A stretch of DNA of 64,000 nt from Anaerosporobacter faecicola (GCF_012070565.1 NZ_JAAQRO010000032.1:81887-145886); one strand, 5' to 3'; numbered from the stretch's first letter, positions 52,516 to 62,087 are shown. Notes: generated by a model not told the origin, from the letters alone. Numbers and translations are program-made.

Positions 52516-54745
52516 ATTAGCTATGCGTAATGCAATTCGCAGTGCAAAGGACTACTTAGTTTATGTAATCACGTTGGTTCTGTGTGTGGGAATGTTCTAT
52601 TCCTTTATGGCAATTACCAGTCCGCATTATCAGCAAAGTCTTCCTGTGGGGTATGATCTGGTATTGTTAAAGCGTATGTTGCGTATCCCTGTTATATTAA
52701 TCACGTTATTGATTACCTTTCTTGTACTATATGTGAATTCTTACATGCTTAAGAAGAAACAGAGAATGTTTGGCGTTCAGATTGTTTTGGGAATGGAACA
52801 GAAAACGGCGGGAACACTGTTTTTCTTTGAGACAGCATTGATTAGTGGGGTATCCATTTTATTAGGAATTCTTCTTGGCACCGTATTCATGCAGTTGGTA
52901 ACCAGTGTGATCATGCATTCTTTTGGAGAATCCTATCAGTTCCTATTTGCGCTATATCCAGATACGGTAGGAATAACGGTTTGCGTATTCTTATGTTCTT
53001 TTTTTATCGTAGGAATTGCTAACGCCATTCGTATCGGAAGAAAGAAGATTATTGATTTTCTTACTGCCGATAAGCTGAATGAAGGAAGAAAAAAAGAATT
53101 CTTTATGCCAATCCTGACTCTTGTATATCTCGGAATCAGTATGCAATTTGCATATGAAAGTATCCAACTGTTTTCTGATTTTCAAGAGAAGATGCAGGCG
53201 GGAGATTTATCAGTATTACAACAGGTAATGCTATATAGTGCTCTAATCCTTCCTGTTTTGAACATCATGACGGGAATTCTCTATATCTTTTTCAGTATCA
53301 AGAAGAAAAAGTTGTGTTCTTTTCAGAAGTTGCTGTTGGTATATGCGGTAGAATCCTTATGTTTTGTTGTTTTATCCCTTATGATCGCAGGAAAAGGATT
53401 GCCAATTCCGATACAGAAGATTGCAGTTTATTTCCTGTATGGTATTGGGTATTTTATCTTCTTTATTTTTGCCTTTTTCTATAGCATATCGGAGGCGTTG
53501 GGAATATGGAAAGAAAAATCGGACCATTTTAAGTATGAACAGAATCGTTTATTCCTAATTGGGCAGATCAATACAAAGCTTCGCAGCAATTCCAGGTTGA
53601 TGGGAATTCTATCGGGGGCGTTGTTGCTTGCGATTGTCAGTTTTTTAATTGAACCTTTTATGACGGGCTGGGCATTAGGGTACTTAGAGCAGAGAGCTGC
53701 CTATGACATACAGCTTAGTACATCGCTTCAGGGGGAAGAACAGAATGAGGAAGTAGAGACAATCATTAGAGAAGCCCTAAAGCAGCAGGGATATGAACTT
53801 GGGGAGTACGCTGTGGTAGAACGTGTATTACTTGATGAGACAGCAATCACGGTAGAGAAACAAGAGGACCCAGTGCAGTATCGTAGGGAAATCAACCAGC
53901 AGATGTTGGCAATGTCGTTATCCGATTACAACAACATTCGACTTATGGCAGGGTTAAAAGTAATCCAGTTACAGCCTGGCTATTATGCCAGTCATTACAG
54001 CCATTCTATGAATCCAGACAAAATTCCCGCCCTTCAAGAAGAAATTGGTATACTAACCTGTGGAGGAAAGCAGTATGAGCCAGGTCATTGGGATCAAGAT
54101 CCGATGGGAGAAGCCCTAACCAATGGACCGATGGATAATATCGTTATTCTTCCCGATGAAGCAATGAAGAATAGGAAAGTGGTTAGCAAGAATTACTATG
54201 GAAAACCTACAAAAACAATGACATATGATGCAGCGGTTCAAGTTGAGCTAGCAATCTATGATCAAATGGAACAGCTTGTGGAGCGAACGGATGATACGAT
54301 GTGGTTGCGTATGCGTACCGTTCAGAGAAATCAGGGAATTAATATGGCAGTGCTGATGAAATTACTCTTTTTTTATGGAGGCGTCATCTTGTTTATTATT
54401 ATTTTCACGATCTTATCGTTACAGCAATTGTCCGATGCGGAAGTATTCAAGAATCGATTCCAGATCATTATGCGTTTGGGAGTATCTAAGAGAAGCGTTG
54501 ATCAGATTATCCTTTCACAGATGGGATTGTGGTTTGGACTTCCAATCTTACTAGCGATTATAGCTGCCAGTTTTTTCGTTCGTTTTTGCTTTACTGTATT
54601 TCGTGACGTGATTACCGTATATATCGGACAGGATCAATTAGCGCAAAGTGTTGCTATAGCAGCAGGAATTATGGCTTCCATTGCGGTATGTTATTTTGTA
54701 GTGACATGGATTTTATTCAAACGAAATATTGAAGAAACAAAATAG
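52505..54745 (+). CDS. ABC transporter permease, BceB-like
   Basis: 746 residues with the BceB pattern of ten membrane helices: a four-helix block (about 15-240), helices 5-7 (about 255-400), a large outside domain of about 210 residues (about 415-625), and the last three helices with FtsX fold (about 635-740). This outside domain binds the antibiotic or its lipid II-related target and signals to the kinase. GGAGGTG upstream of ATG 52505 (inside the end of the ATPase gene). Confidence 0.93.
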   Translation: MFAKLAMRNAIRSAKDYLVYVITLVLCVGMFYSFMAITSPHYQQSLPVGYDLVLLKRMLRIPVILITLLITFLVLYVNSYMLKKKQRMFGVQIVLGMEQKTAGTLFFFETALISGVSILLGILLGTVFMQLVTSVIMHSFGESYQFLFALYPDTVGITVCVFLCSFFIVGIANAIRIGRKKIIDFLTADKLNEGRKKEFFMPILTLVYLGISMQFAYESIQLFSDFQEKMQAGDLSVLQQVMLYSALILPVLNIMTGILYIFFSIKKKKLCSFQKLLLVYAVESLCFVVLSLMIAGKGLPIPIQKIAVYFLYGIGYFIFFIFAFFYSISEALGIWKEKSDHFKYEQNRLFLIGQINTKLRSNSRLMGILSGALLLAIVSFLIEPFMTGWALGYLEQRAAYDIQLSTSLQGEEQNEEVETIIREALKQQGYELGEYAVVERVLLDETAITVEKQEDPVQYRREINQQMLAMSLSDYNNIRLMAGLKVIQLQPGYYASHYSHSMNPDKIPALQEEIGILTCGGKQYEPGHWDQDPMGEALTNGPMDNIVILPDEAMKNRKVVSKNYYGKPTKTMTYDAAVQVELAIYDQMEQLVERTDDTMWLRMRTVQRNQGINMAVLMKLLFFYGGVILFIIIFTILSLQQLSDAEVFKNRFQIIMRLGVSKRSVDQIILSQMGLWFGLPILLAIIAASFFVRFCFTVFRDVITVYIGQDQLAQSVAIAAGIMASIAVCYFVVTWILFKRNIEETK

Positions 54746-54883
54746 ATATTAAATGGAACGACTCGCTACGAAAATGAATAAAGTAGTTCTCTTCCTATGA
54801 ATCGTAAAGGTGTGTGTGATATACTTGAGTTGCTCAAAAATGTCGAATTTGACAAGGAATATTGATTTAGAAAGGATAAAAGT

Positions 54884-55348
54884 ATGATCATTATACAAGA
54901 AATAATAGAAGAGAAGAAGAAAGCTGAGATTACAGATGAGATTCTACATCAATTACCAGATTGGTTTGGGATTGAAGAATCTACACAAGGGTACATACGA
55001 GATAGCAAGAAAATGGTTTATTTTGCGGCTTATGATGAGGAACAAACGGTGGGTTTCCTTGCAATAAACCCCACTTCAAGGTATACGGCTGAGATCTATG
55101 TGATGGGAATCAAAACAGAATATCATCGAATGGGAATTGGGAGACAATTATTTCAGACTTGTTATCAATGGTGTAGGGAACATCATTACGAATATCTACA
55201 AGTGAAAACCCTTGATTATTCTTCCGCGGACCCCAATTATGCAAAGACAAGAAAATATTACGAAACCATGGGTTTTCGTCCTTTGGAATGTTTTCCAACC
55301 TTGTGGGGGGAGTGTAATCCTTGTTTGGTCATGATTCAGAAGATCTAA
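54884..55348 (+). CDS. GNAT-family acetyltransferase
   Basis: 154 residues; acetyl-CoA motif A VMGIKTEYHRMGIGRQLFQ and the KYYETMGFRPLECF tail of stand-alone GNATs. AAAGGATAAAAG before ATG 54884. Not in an operon with the Bce genes as far as spacing shows (138 bases). Confidence 0.88.
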   Translation: MIIIQEIIEEKKKAEITDEILHQLPDWFGIEESTQGYIRDSKKMVYFAAYDEEQTVGFLAINPTSRYTAEIYVMGIKTEYHRMGIGRQLFQTCYQWCREHHYEYLQVKTLDYSSADPNYAKTRKYYETMGFRPLECFPTLWGECNPCLVMIQKI

Positions 55349-55362
55349 TAAGTGGTTCGACA

Positions 55363-55413
55363 ATCTTAGAAGAAATCTTAGAACATATCTTAGAACATAT
55401 CTTAGAACATATC
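55363..55413. repeat. 12-bp tandem repeat array
   Basis: ATCTTAGAACAT in three perfect copies (55375-55410) preceded by one diverged copy (55363-55374) and followed by a partial ATC. Lies between the acetyltransferase and the MerR gene. Confidence 0.8.
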
Positions 55414-55540
55414 GAACAGAGTTCCTCAATTTGACTATGATGAGGAATGCTTCGTAACAGTATGACTTAACTTCCAGCTAAATATTGCCGATATATTGAC
55501 TGAAAGATTAAACAAGAACGATGAAAAGTAGGAGTATAGT

Positions 55541-56377
55541 ATGTTACGAATTGGGGAGTTTTCTAGAATAACAGGAATTAGTATCTATATGTTACGTAAT
55601 TATGATAAAATGGGGCTGATGGTTCCTAGATATGTGGATGAGGAAAGTGGATATCGGTATTATGGAGAAAATCAGATACCAATTGCAAATCAAATTCAAG
55701 TTCTTAAGGCGTTAGGATTTGGATTGAAGGAGATTGGGGAAATCCAATTAGAGGATGCGAAGGAAAATGAGCGTCCGACTCAAAAAACAGAGATCTTTTT
55801 GTTGAATAAGATACAGGAAAAAAATGATGAGATTAATAAGATTCATGAACAGATCAAACAAATGAAGGAAGCATATGAGGAAATACGGAAACAGGAGCAG
55901 TATGCGTTATCGGTTACTATAAAGGAGATACCTGCAAGAAAGGTAATCTGTCTTCGTGATCACATTCACGCATTTGAAGAGGAAGGACGCTTGTGGGAGG
56001 AACTTAATAAGTATGTACAGGAAAAAGCCATACGACTTGCACAGCCACAGTACTCTTATGCAATTACCCATAGAGTGAATTTCCGAAGAATGGATATTGA
56101 CGTAGAAGTTCAACTAGAAGTGGAAAAGATGGGAGAAGATTGTAAGAAAGTCTTCTTTGAAGAGATACCAGCATGTGAAGCAGCTACCATTGCATTTGAA
56201 GGGGTATACAGCAAATTCTCAGAAGTTAACTCGTATATGCGGCAATGGGTTTACCGTAATGGGTATGAGTTAGCAGGAAAGACCTTCACAAGATATTATT
56301 TATCACCAGGGAATGAACCTAATCCTGAGAATTTCATAACAGAAGTATTCTATCCTGTCAAGAAACGAAATTTATAA
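55541..56377 (+). CDS. MerR-family regulator with GyrI-like effector domain (BmrR-like)
   Basis: 278 residues: MerR winged helix (LRIGEFSRITGISIYMLRNYDKMGLMVP...GYRYYGENQ), a dimer coiled coil (about 80-120), and a C-terminal GyrI-like drug-binding domain. AGGAG before ATG 55541. The next gene's promoter has the 19-bp spacer and inverted repeat of a MerR target, so this protein likely activates it on ligand binding. Confidence 0.92.
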   Translation: MLRIGEFSRITGISIYMLRNYDKMGLMVPRYVDEESGYRYYGENQIPIANQIQVLKALGFGLKEIGEIQLEDAKENERPTQKTEIFLLNKIQEKNDEINKIHEQIKQMKEAYEEIRKQEQYALSVTIKEIPARKVICLRDHIHAFEEEGRLWEELNKYVQEKAIRLAQPQYSYAITHRVNFRRMDIDVEVQLEVEKMGEDCKKVFFEEIPACEAATIAFEGVYSKFSEVNSYMRQWVYRNGYELAGKTFTRYYLSPGNEPNPENFITEVFYPVKKRNL

Positions 56378-56395
56378 TTATCGTGTAAAAATTAC

Positions 56396-56426
56396 TTGAC
56401 TCTCGTATCGTGCTAGAGTGTATGTT
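56396..56426 (+). promoter_or_regulatory. MerR-type 19-bp-spaced promoter
   Basis: TTGACT (56396-56401), 19-base spacer, TATGTT (56421-56426). The spacer carries ACTCT (56399-56403) / AGAGT (56415-56419) as inverted repeat. Over-long spacing with a dyad between -35 and -10 is the hallmark of MerR-activated promoters. Confidence 0.78.
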
Positions 56427-56514
56427 ATGTATATGAAATCCATTCGTCGTTACGGCAATACAAGTCGTTACGGTTTGTCTAATGGGACATTATTAAATAA
56501 GGGAGTGTTTACGA

Positions 56515-57192
56515 ATGAATAAAACCAACATAACAAAACCAGAACCAGGGAAAAAGATGGACTATAAGAAAGAATATAAAGATCTATATCTTCCAAAAAC
56601 AAAACCTATGATTATACAAGTTCCACCTATTAAGTATCTGATGGTAGATGGGAAGGGAAATCCCAATACGTCAGAAGAATATAAGCAGGCAATGAACATT
56701 ATGTATGGAATATCATTTACCATTAAGATGAGTAAGATGAGTGGACAAATACCCGAAGGGTATTTTGATTATGTAGTACCACCACTTGAGGGACTTTGGC
56801 AGGTGGATGATGAATATTTTGATGGAACAACCGCCATTGAAGATAAAGACAAATTTCTTTGGACGTCAATGATTCGGCAACCAGAATTCGTTACAGAGGA
56901 AGTATTTGCATGGGCAAAAGAGGAATTACATAAGAAAAAACCAGAACTGGATCTTTCGAAAGCACGCTTAGTGGTTTGGGAGGAAGGACTGGCGGCACAA
57001 GTTATGCATCTTGGAACCTATGATGAAGAACCAGATACCGTTAATCGTTTAGAACAGTATATTAAGGAACAGGGATATATAAACGATATAGGAGAAGAAC
57101 GCAGACATCATGAGATCTATTTATCGGATCCAAGGAAGACGAAACCAGAGAATTGTAAGACTGTAATTCGTCATCCAATACGAAGTGTATAG
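56515..57192 (+). CDS. GyrI-like small-molecule-binding protein
   Basis: 225 residues without DNA-binding domain. KYLMVDGKGNPNTSEEYKQAMNIMYGISFTIKM and EGLAAQVMHLGTYDEEPDTVNRLEQYIKEQGY are the hallmark blocks of the stand-alone GyrI-like/COG4832 group. Probably sequesters or hydrolyses a toxic small molecule. AAGGGAG before the ATG; transcribed from the MerR-type promoter. Confidence 0.85.
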   Translation: MNKTNITKPEPGKKMDYKKEYKDLYLPKTKPMIIQVPPIKYLMVDGKGNPNTSEEYKQAMNIMYGISFTIKMSKMSGQIPEGYFDYVVPPLEGLWQVDDEYFDGTTAIEDKDKFLWTSMIRQPEFVTEEVFAWAKEELHKKKPELDLSKARLVVWEEGLAAQVMHLGTYDEEPDTVNRLEQYIKEQGYINDIGEERRHHEIYLSDPRKTKPENCKTVIRHPIRSV

Positions 57193-57212
57193 TATATAAA
57201 GTTAGTAGAAAA

Positions 57213-57290
57213 AGAAATCTTCATAAATGCTTGAACGAAAGAAACAGAAAACCTGTTAATCGTAGTCAAGCATCTATGAGGATTTTTTTT
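57213..57290 (+). terminator. terminator of the GyrI-like gene
   Basis: AATCTTCATA-a-ATGCTTGA (from 57216) pairs with TCAAGCAT-c-TATGAGGATT (57266-57283), then eight Ts. Confidence 0.88.
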
Positions 57291-57321
57291 GTTTTTATTT
57301 GAGTCGAGGTTGCCTTTATCC

Positions 57322-57387
57322 GTAAGAAATTCTTCAGAAAAAACGTAAGAAATCTGTAAGAATTTACTAGTTGGAATTCGTTATAAT
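57322..57387 (+). promoter_or_regulatory. candidate activated promoter with GTAAGAA repeats
   Basis: GTAAGAA occurs at 57322-57328, 57345-57351 and 57356-57362; the last two are 11 bp apart and overlap the -35 position of TATAAT (57382-57387), whose own -35 is poor. This is the layout of promoters switched on by an OmpR-type regulator. Confidence 0.45.
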
Positions 57388-57531
57388 GTAGAGTTGTGAA
57401 TATAAACTATTACAAATTTAACCCATTATAATGTAATGGAATAATCCGAAGTTCTAAAAAATTGATTTTTATTTGAGTGAAATTACATGATACATACCAA
57501 TAGTAAGATGAGTAAAAAGGGAGGTAAGAAG

Positions 57532-58092
57532 ATGGAGGATAAGGAATTGCTTGCACTTATTCGGGAAGATGCATCAAAAGGTATCGAAACAGCGATTCGT
57601 CTATATGGAGGAGCAGTCCGAAAAATCTGTATGGTAATCTTGTCAGGTTACGAAGAAGAAGACATTGAAGAGGCTGTATCGGATTGTTTTTTAGAATTAT
57701 GGAAGTCGAGAGAACATTACGATGTCCAACGTAATGTTTCAATCAAATGTTACTTGTATGGAATTGCAAGAAATATAGCTAAGAATAGAAAACGTACATT
57801 AGCAAAGAAAAAACCATGCGATGTGTTAGCGGATTTAGAGGATACTACGAAAGAAGATCTGGAAGAACAGATTATGAAAGAAATCGACGCACAAATTCTT
57901 CGTGATTTGATCAATTGTATGGAAAGTCCAAACAAAGAAATATTTGTATATCGCTATTTCTATCAGAACACAGTGAAAGAGATAGCTGAAAAATTAGAGT
58001 TGCCAGCAAAGAAGGTAGAAAACCAATTATCACGGGGAAAATCTAAACTTCGGAAACAATTAGTGGAAAGAGGGTGTTTGATTCATGGATAA
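57532..58092 (+). CDS. ECF-family RNA polymerase sigma factor
   Basis: 186 residues: region 2 (EEAVSDCFLELWKSREHYD...IKCYLYGIARNIAKNRKR) binding the -10, and region 4 (FVYRYFYQNTVKEIAEKLELPAKKVENQLSRGKSKLRK) binding the -35. GGGAGG upstream of ATG 57532. Overlaps the following gene by 8 bases, the usual sigma/anti-sigma coupling. Confidence 0.92.
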   Translation: MEDKELLALIREDASKGIETAIRLYGGAVRKICMVILSGYEEEDIEEAVSDCFLELWKSREHYDVQRNVSIKCYLYGIARNIAKNRKRTLAKKKPCDVLADLEDTTKEDLEEQIMKEIDAQILRDLINCMESPNKEIFVYRYFYQNTVKEIAEKLELPAKKVENQLSRGKSKLRKQLVERGCLIHG

Positions 58093-59503
58093 TTTGGATA
58101 AGAACCTTGATGGTATTGGAGAAGAAAGCAAACTGTTGAACAATTCCCCATTGAGTGAGGAACAACAACGAAAAATATTTGATAAAACCATGCAAAAAAT
58201 ACATGCGGCAGAGCAAAACTCTGAAAACAATAGGAATAGTAGAGGCAATAGGAGCGTTATGAGAAATAAAAAAGTATATTTATTAGTGGCATTGGTTGCA
58301 TGTTTAGGTATATCGGTTGTAATTTGTGCAGCTACATTTGGTTGGAACAATAAGTTAGCAAGGTATTTCGGAAGTGAAGAGGATCAAGATGCACAACAAA
58401 AGGCGACGGTTATTAATCTTGATCAGGCAGATACCCAGAATGGAATCACTGTATCAACAGTACAATTGATTGGTGATCAGAATGGTTTTAGTATCTTGCT
58501 TCGCATAACGACAGATGCAGTATACGGTGGTATGGCACAGTTTGAAGAAATTGAGGCAACGATTGAAGGCGCTAATGAATATACCGTAAGTAATCTGAAT
58601 CCTGTTGGTTGTGAAGAAGAAGGGGATTATTACGTGCTGAATGTACGGACACCAGAAGAAATCCAAGGGAAAAAGATACATCTGCAGTTAAAAAATTATG
58701 GATATCTGGATTTGGACACAGAAGAATTTACAACGAAGACGGAAGGCGTATGGAATCTGGAGTGGACATTAGCGAAAGTAAACAGTGCCACTACATATGA
58801 GGTGAACAAAGAAATTAACTTGTATGGTGGAACAGCAATTTTTGATTCTGTAAGTATCTCTCCGATCTCTGTAACAGTGGAATATTCTCATTGCAAGAAT
58901 TTCCAGATTTATATGACGGACGGCGCATTAGCCAATGATCAAATATTGGTAAAATTCTTAGATGGTACCGTTGTAAATTCCAACTACACAGACAGCTGTG
59001 ATTTTGTGTATGATAAGAATAAGATCGGTATTTATCTAAAAAAGATTATCAGCATGAAAGATGTAGAGAGTATTACATTTGCAGGGGTTACGGTTCCGAT
59101 TAATAAGAATCCAAATCCACTTGAAATTGTCGATGTTACATCGAAAGAAATGAACATAAAAATAGGAATTCCAAAACAACTATATGAGGTATGTGAAGAA
59201 CCCGTTTATCGTGAATACCAAGATGAAGACTTTGATGCAGATGCTAAGAGTCTGATGTTCATAGGAAAGAAAGATGGAGTGGAGATGCCACTGTTTACCA
59301 TTATTGCCATTCATGCAGAGTATACGAAGAAAGAAGTTGGACGCAGAAATCCAATGGTAGAATATCTAGATAACAGTGACGGTTGGATTTATGTCATATC
59401 CTACGGAGAAATCCAAAGTCAGGAACAATTGGATGCGTTCACAGATCTATTAAATCAATATGTGGAAAATATAAAACAACGGGTGGAGATATCTATTCCA
59501 TAG
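58085..59503 (+). CDS. membrane-bound anti-sigma-like protein with DUF4179-type ectodomain
   Basis: 472 residues: cytoplasmic N-terminus of about 60 residues (the likely sigma-binding part), one membrane helix (about 64-86), and a large outside domain (about 100-470) of strand-rich structure. It begins ATVINLDQADTQNGITVSTVQLIGD, as in DUF4179/DUF5643 proteins next to ECF sigma factors. Probably holds the sigma factor inactive until an envelope signal arrives. Converges with the MBL gene, sharing 11 bases at the 3' ends. Confidence 0.82.
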   Translation: MDNLDKNLDGIGEESKLLNNSPLSEEQQRKIFDKTMQKIHAAEQNSENNRNSRGNRSVMRNKKVYLLVALVACLGISVVICAATFGWNNKLARYFGSEEDQDAQQKATVINLDQADTQNGITVSTVQLIGDQNGFSILLRITTDAVYGGMAQFEEIEATIEGANEYTVSNLNPVGCEEEGDYYVLNVRTPEEIQGKKIHLQLKNYGYLDLDTEEFTTKTEGVWNLEWTLAKVNSATTYEVNKEINLYGGTAIFDSVSISPISVTVEYSHCKNFQIYMTDGALANDQILVKFLDGTVVNSNYTDSCDFVYDKNKIGIYLKKIISMKDVESITFAGVTVPINKNPNPLEIVDVTSKEMNIKIGIPKQLYEVCEEPVYREYQDEDFDADAKSLMFIGKKDGVEMPLFTIIAIHAEYTKKEVGRRNPMVEYLDNSDGWIYVISYGEIQSQEQLDAFTDLLNQYVENIKQRVEISIP

Positions 59504-60206
59504 GAAATGGATCGTGAATCTTTTGCCGGTATGGAGCAGAACAATCCATTGCACGTAATTTGGGAATAACCGTATAGTTATCAAAAAAATGCATTGGGTA
59601 AACCTGATCCACTTCTACATGTCGCATAAAGTAATCAAAGCCAAGATGGAACGTACGGTTCTGTCTTGCATCTAATGGAAGGAATGCTAGATTGATGTGC
59701 ATGCCTTCCATTTTTGCGATTTCTTTTTGAAATGCCTGTGTCATAGCTTGGTATTCTTCTCTAGTTTCCCCTTCCCAAGTCCACCAGTTTAAATCTCCTG
59801 CATGGTAGATGGTTTCCTCTTTTCCTTGAAGGAGAAAAGCAACGCCAGAATCGGTAGACTGTAATGTTCGCACGAGTAAGGTTGGTAATTCTAGAGAAAC
59901 ATCATGGGAAAGAAATTGTATCTGTGCATACTGTTCTTCGGTCACACCATTTCTGGTAAAATAGCCTTTGTTGTATTTGCGTTTGATGTCTTTTGATAAG
60001 AGATAGGTTACCTTTGTATAGGAAGCTAGTTCCTGAAATAAATGAAAAGAAAAATGATCTTGGTGAAAATGACTTGCAAATACATAAAGAGGTTTTTCCT
60101 TTGAAAGGGGAGGAAGTTCCCCTTCGTAGTAATCAAAGAGAAGATAGGCATCGGTCAATTCTACAAGATAACAACTGTGTTTGATATACGTTACGTTCGT
60201 GATCAT
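59493..60206 (-). CDS. MBL-fold metal-dependent hydrolase
   Basis: 237 residues; metal site HFHQDH (H46, H48, D50, H51) and HAGDLN further on, typical of the UlaG/beta-lactamase-like superfamily. Substrate unknown. AAAAGGAG before the ATG on the minus strand. Its last 11 bases overlap the anti-sigma-like gene end to end. Confidence 0.88.
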   Translation of the reverse strand: MITNVTYIKHSCYLVELTDAYLLFDYYEGELPPLSKEKPLYVFASHFHQDHFSFHLFQELASYTKVTYLLSKDIKRKYNKGYFTRNGVTEEQYAQIQFLSHDVSLELPTLLVRTLQSTDSGVAFLLQGKEETIYHAGDLNWWTWEGETREEYQAMTQAFQKEIAKMEGMHINLAFLPLDARQNRTFHLGFDYFMRHVEVDQVYPMHFFDNYTVIPKLRAMDCSAPYRQKIHDPFPME

Positions 60207-60390
60207 AGAGACTCCTTTTCGTTAATCCAGCATTCTTAATACGAATAGAATTCTTATATTACCCTTTGATCTGTCAATTCGGAACAATAGCACAAATGCG
60301 CAGGGCAATATGCATCCTATGGATTAACCACATTTTTATTCCATATCCTATCATAAGAAATAGAAATTTTCAAATCTTTATAGGATTGGT

Positions 60391-60419
60391 TTGTAAAAAA
60401 ACATAAGAGTTGTTATAAT
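60391..60419 (+). promoter_or_regulatory. promoter of the nitroreductase gene
   Basis: TTGTAA (60391-60396), 17 bases, extended -10 TGTTATAAT ending 60419; leader of about 30 bases. Confidence 0.7.
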
Positions 60420-60455
60420 AGGCTTCAGAATTGGGAATACACAGGAGGAATAAGA

Positions 60456-60989
60456 ATGGAAACAATTGCATGCATCAAGACAAGAAGAAGTATACGAAGC
60501 TTTCAAAAAAGAGCGATAGATAAAGAAGTGTTGGACCAGGTTGTTGCGGCAGCAGCATATGCTCCGTCATGGAAGAACACACAGATTACCAGATATGTAT
60601 TTGTTGAGAGTGAAGAAGGAAAGAAGAAATTATTAGAGAATACCCCTTCTTTTAATCATAATGCAATTGAAGAAGCTGCAGTGGTTGTGATTGTATCGGT
60701 AATTAAGAAAAGAAGTGGATACGAGAGAGATGGAAGCTACTCATCTAATAAAGAAGATGGTTGGCAGATGTTCGATGCAGGTGTGGCTAGCCAAACGCTT
60801 TGTTTAGCAGCACATGAGTTGGGACTTGGAACGGTTATTCAGGGAATTTTGGATTACGAAAAGATTCAGGAAGTATTTCAGATTCCAGAGGAAAGAGAAG
60901 TTGTTGCTTTAATTCCAATGGGATATCCAGCAGAAGAACCAACTGCACCAAAACGAAAAATGATCGGAGAATTGTATACGATCTGTTAA
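60456..60989 (+). CDS. nitroreductase-family flavoprotein
   Basis: 177 residues. N-terminal FMN phosphate contact IKTRRSIRSFQKR, central APSWKNTQITRYVFVES and C-terminal AALIPMGYP-like block (VVALIPMGYPAEEPTAPKRK). Reduces nitro compounds, quinones or other small acceptors with NAD(P)H. CAGGAGGA upstream of ATG. Confidence 0.92.
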   Translation: METIACIKTRRSIRSFQKRAIDKEVLDQVVAAAAYAPSWKNTQITRYVFVESEEGKKKLLENTPSFNHNAIEEAAVVVIVSVIKKRSGYERDGSYSSNKEDGWQMFDAGVASQTLCLAAHELGLGTVIQGILDYEKIQEVFQIPEEREVVALIPMGYPAEEPTAPKRKMIGELYTIC

Positions 60990-61097
60990 CGAAAGAGAAG
61001 GCTGATAAGAAAGCAATTCGCCAATATACACTACGAAAGGCGGTGGTATTTGCCACCGTCATACGAAGCACAGTATGGAAAGTTAGAGGTAAGAGAA

Positions 61098-61952
61098 GTG
61101 AAACAGAGAAACCAAGGAATACTATATATTATTGCAGCAGGATTCTTTTTTGCATTAATGACATTTTTTGTCCGATTGTCAGGTGACCTGCCATCCATGC
61201 AGAAGGCATTTTTTCGAAATTTTGTTGCGGCCATTGCATCATTTACTATATTAATGCGAAGCAAAGAGCATCTGAAAGTAAAACGCTCTAGTATTCCTTG
61301 TTTATTATTACGAAGTTTATGTGGAACAGTGGGCTTGATCTGTAATTTCTATGCCATTGATCGTATGAATATATCGGACGCGAACATGTTGAATAAGTTA
61401 TCCCCTTTCTTTGCAATTATCATGTCGTATTTTGTACTGAAAGAAAAAGCCAATAAAGTTGAATGGGGAGCAGTTGTTCTCGCATTTATTGGAGCAATCT
61501 TCGTCGTGAAACCGTCCTTTAGTATGGAATTTGTCAATGCGATGATTGGAGTAGCTGGCGGGTTGGGAGCTGGTATGGCTTACACGTTTGTTCGAAAACT
61601 TGGAAAGATGGGAGAACGTGGCCCTGTAATCGTGTTATTCTTTTCCTTATTTTCCTGTCTTGTAACGTTGCCATTCTTGCTTATCGGTTATGTACCGATG
61701 GAATGGTGGCAGTTAGCCGACTTATTATTAGCAGGAGCATTTGCCACAGGTGGACAATTGTGTATCACCGCTGCTTATACCAAAGCACCAGCAAGAGAGA
61801 TCTCTGTATTCGACTATTCGCAAGTTGTATTCGCCGCTATACTTGGTATTCTGTTCCTAGGACAGGTACCGGATCTATGCAGTGTAATCGGATATATCAT
61901 TATTATTGGAACGGCAATTGGAAAATGGGCGTATAATATGAAAACTGCATAG
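61098..61952 (+). CDS. EamA/DMT-family transporter
   Basis: 284 residues with ten membrane helices in two EamA repeats (about 5-140 and 150-280); cues are FRNFVAAIASF, YAIDRMNISDANMLNKLSPFFAIIMSYF and VFDYSQVVFAAILGILFLGQ. Exports or imports an unknown metabolite. The reading frame is open from a TTG at 61050, but that codon sits in the loop of a CGGTGG / CCACCG hairpin (61041-61058); the family's usual start (V/MKQRNQGILY) argues for GTG 61098. Start uncertain. Confidence 0.85.
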   Translation: MKQRNQGILYIIAAGFFFALMTFFVRLSGDLPSMQKAFFRNFVAAIASFTILMRSKEHLKVKRSSIPCLLLRSLCGTVGLICNFYAIDRMNISDANMLNKLSPFFAIIMSYFVLKEKANKVEWGAVVLAFIGAIFVVKPSFSMEFVNAMIGVAGGLGAGMAYTFVRKLGKMGERGPVIVLFFSLFSCLVTLPFLLIGYVPMEWWQLADLLLAGAFATGGQLCITAAYTKAPAREISVFDYSQVVFAAILGILFLGQVPDLCSVIGYIIIIGTAIGKWAYNMKTA

Positions 61953-61997
61953 ACATTTGTCGAGCAACTTATCGGTTTGATAAATACCAAGAGTAAG

Positions 61998-62040
61998 AAA
62001 ACTCACAATACGGGAGATGGACCCTGTATTGTGAGTTTTT
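61998..62040 (+). terminator. terminator of the EamA gene
   Basis: AAACTCACAATAC (61999-62011) pairs with GTATTGTGAGTTT, with GGG/CCC extending the stem inside, then TTTT. Confidence 0.88.
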
Positions 62041-62087
62041 GAATTATATGAAAAGTGTTCATCTAATGGTTTCGAGGTACGAAGTCG

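Larger units (their letters stand above)
57193..57531. other. intergenic region before the ECF sigma gene
   Basis: Contains the terminator, the three GTAAGAA repeats and -10 of the sigma operon, and about 140 bases of leader. Nothing else found. Confidence 0.5.

Noticed and set aside
55196..55429. Minus-strand frame with RYVLRYVLRYVL repeats
   Set aside because: Product of reading the 12-bp DNA tandem repeat backwards; overlaps the acetyltransferase gene and has no RBS.
55485..55492. GCCGATAT resembling a sigma-28 -10 before the MerR gene
   Set aside because: No TAAA at the right distance (only TTAA at 16 bases), and a MerR drug regulator is not an expected sigma-28 target.
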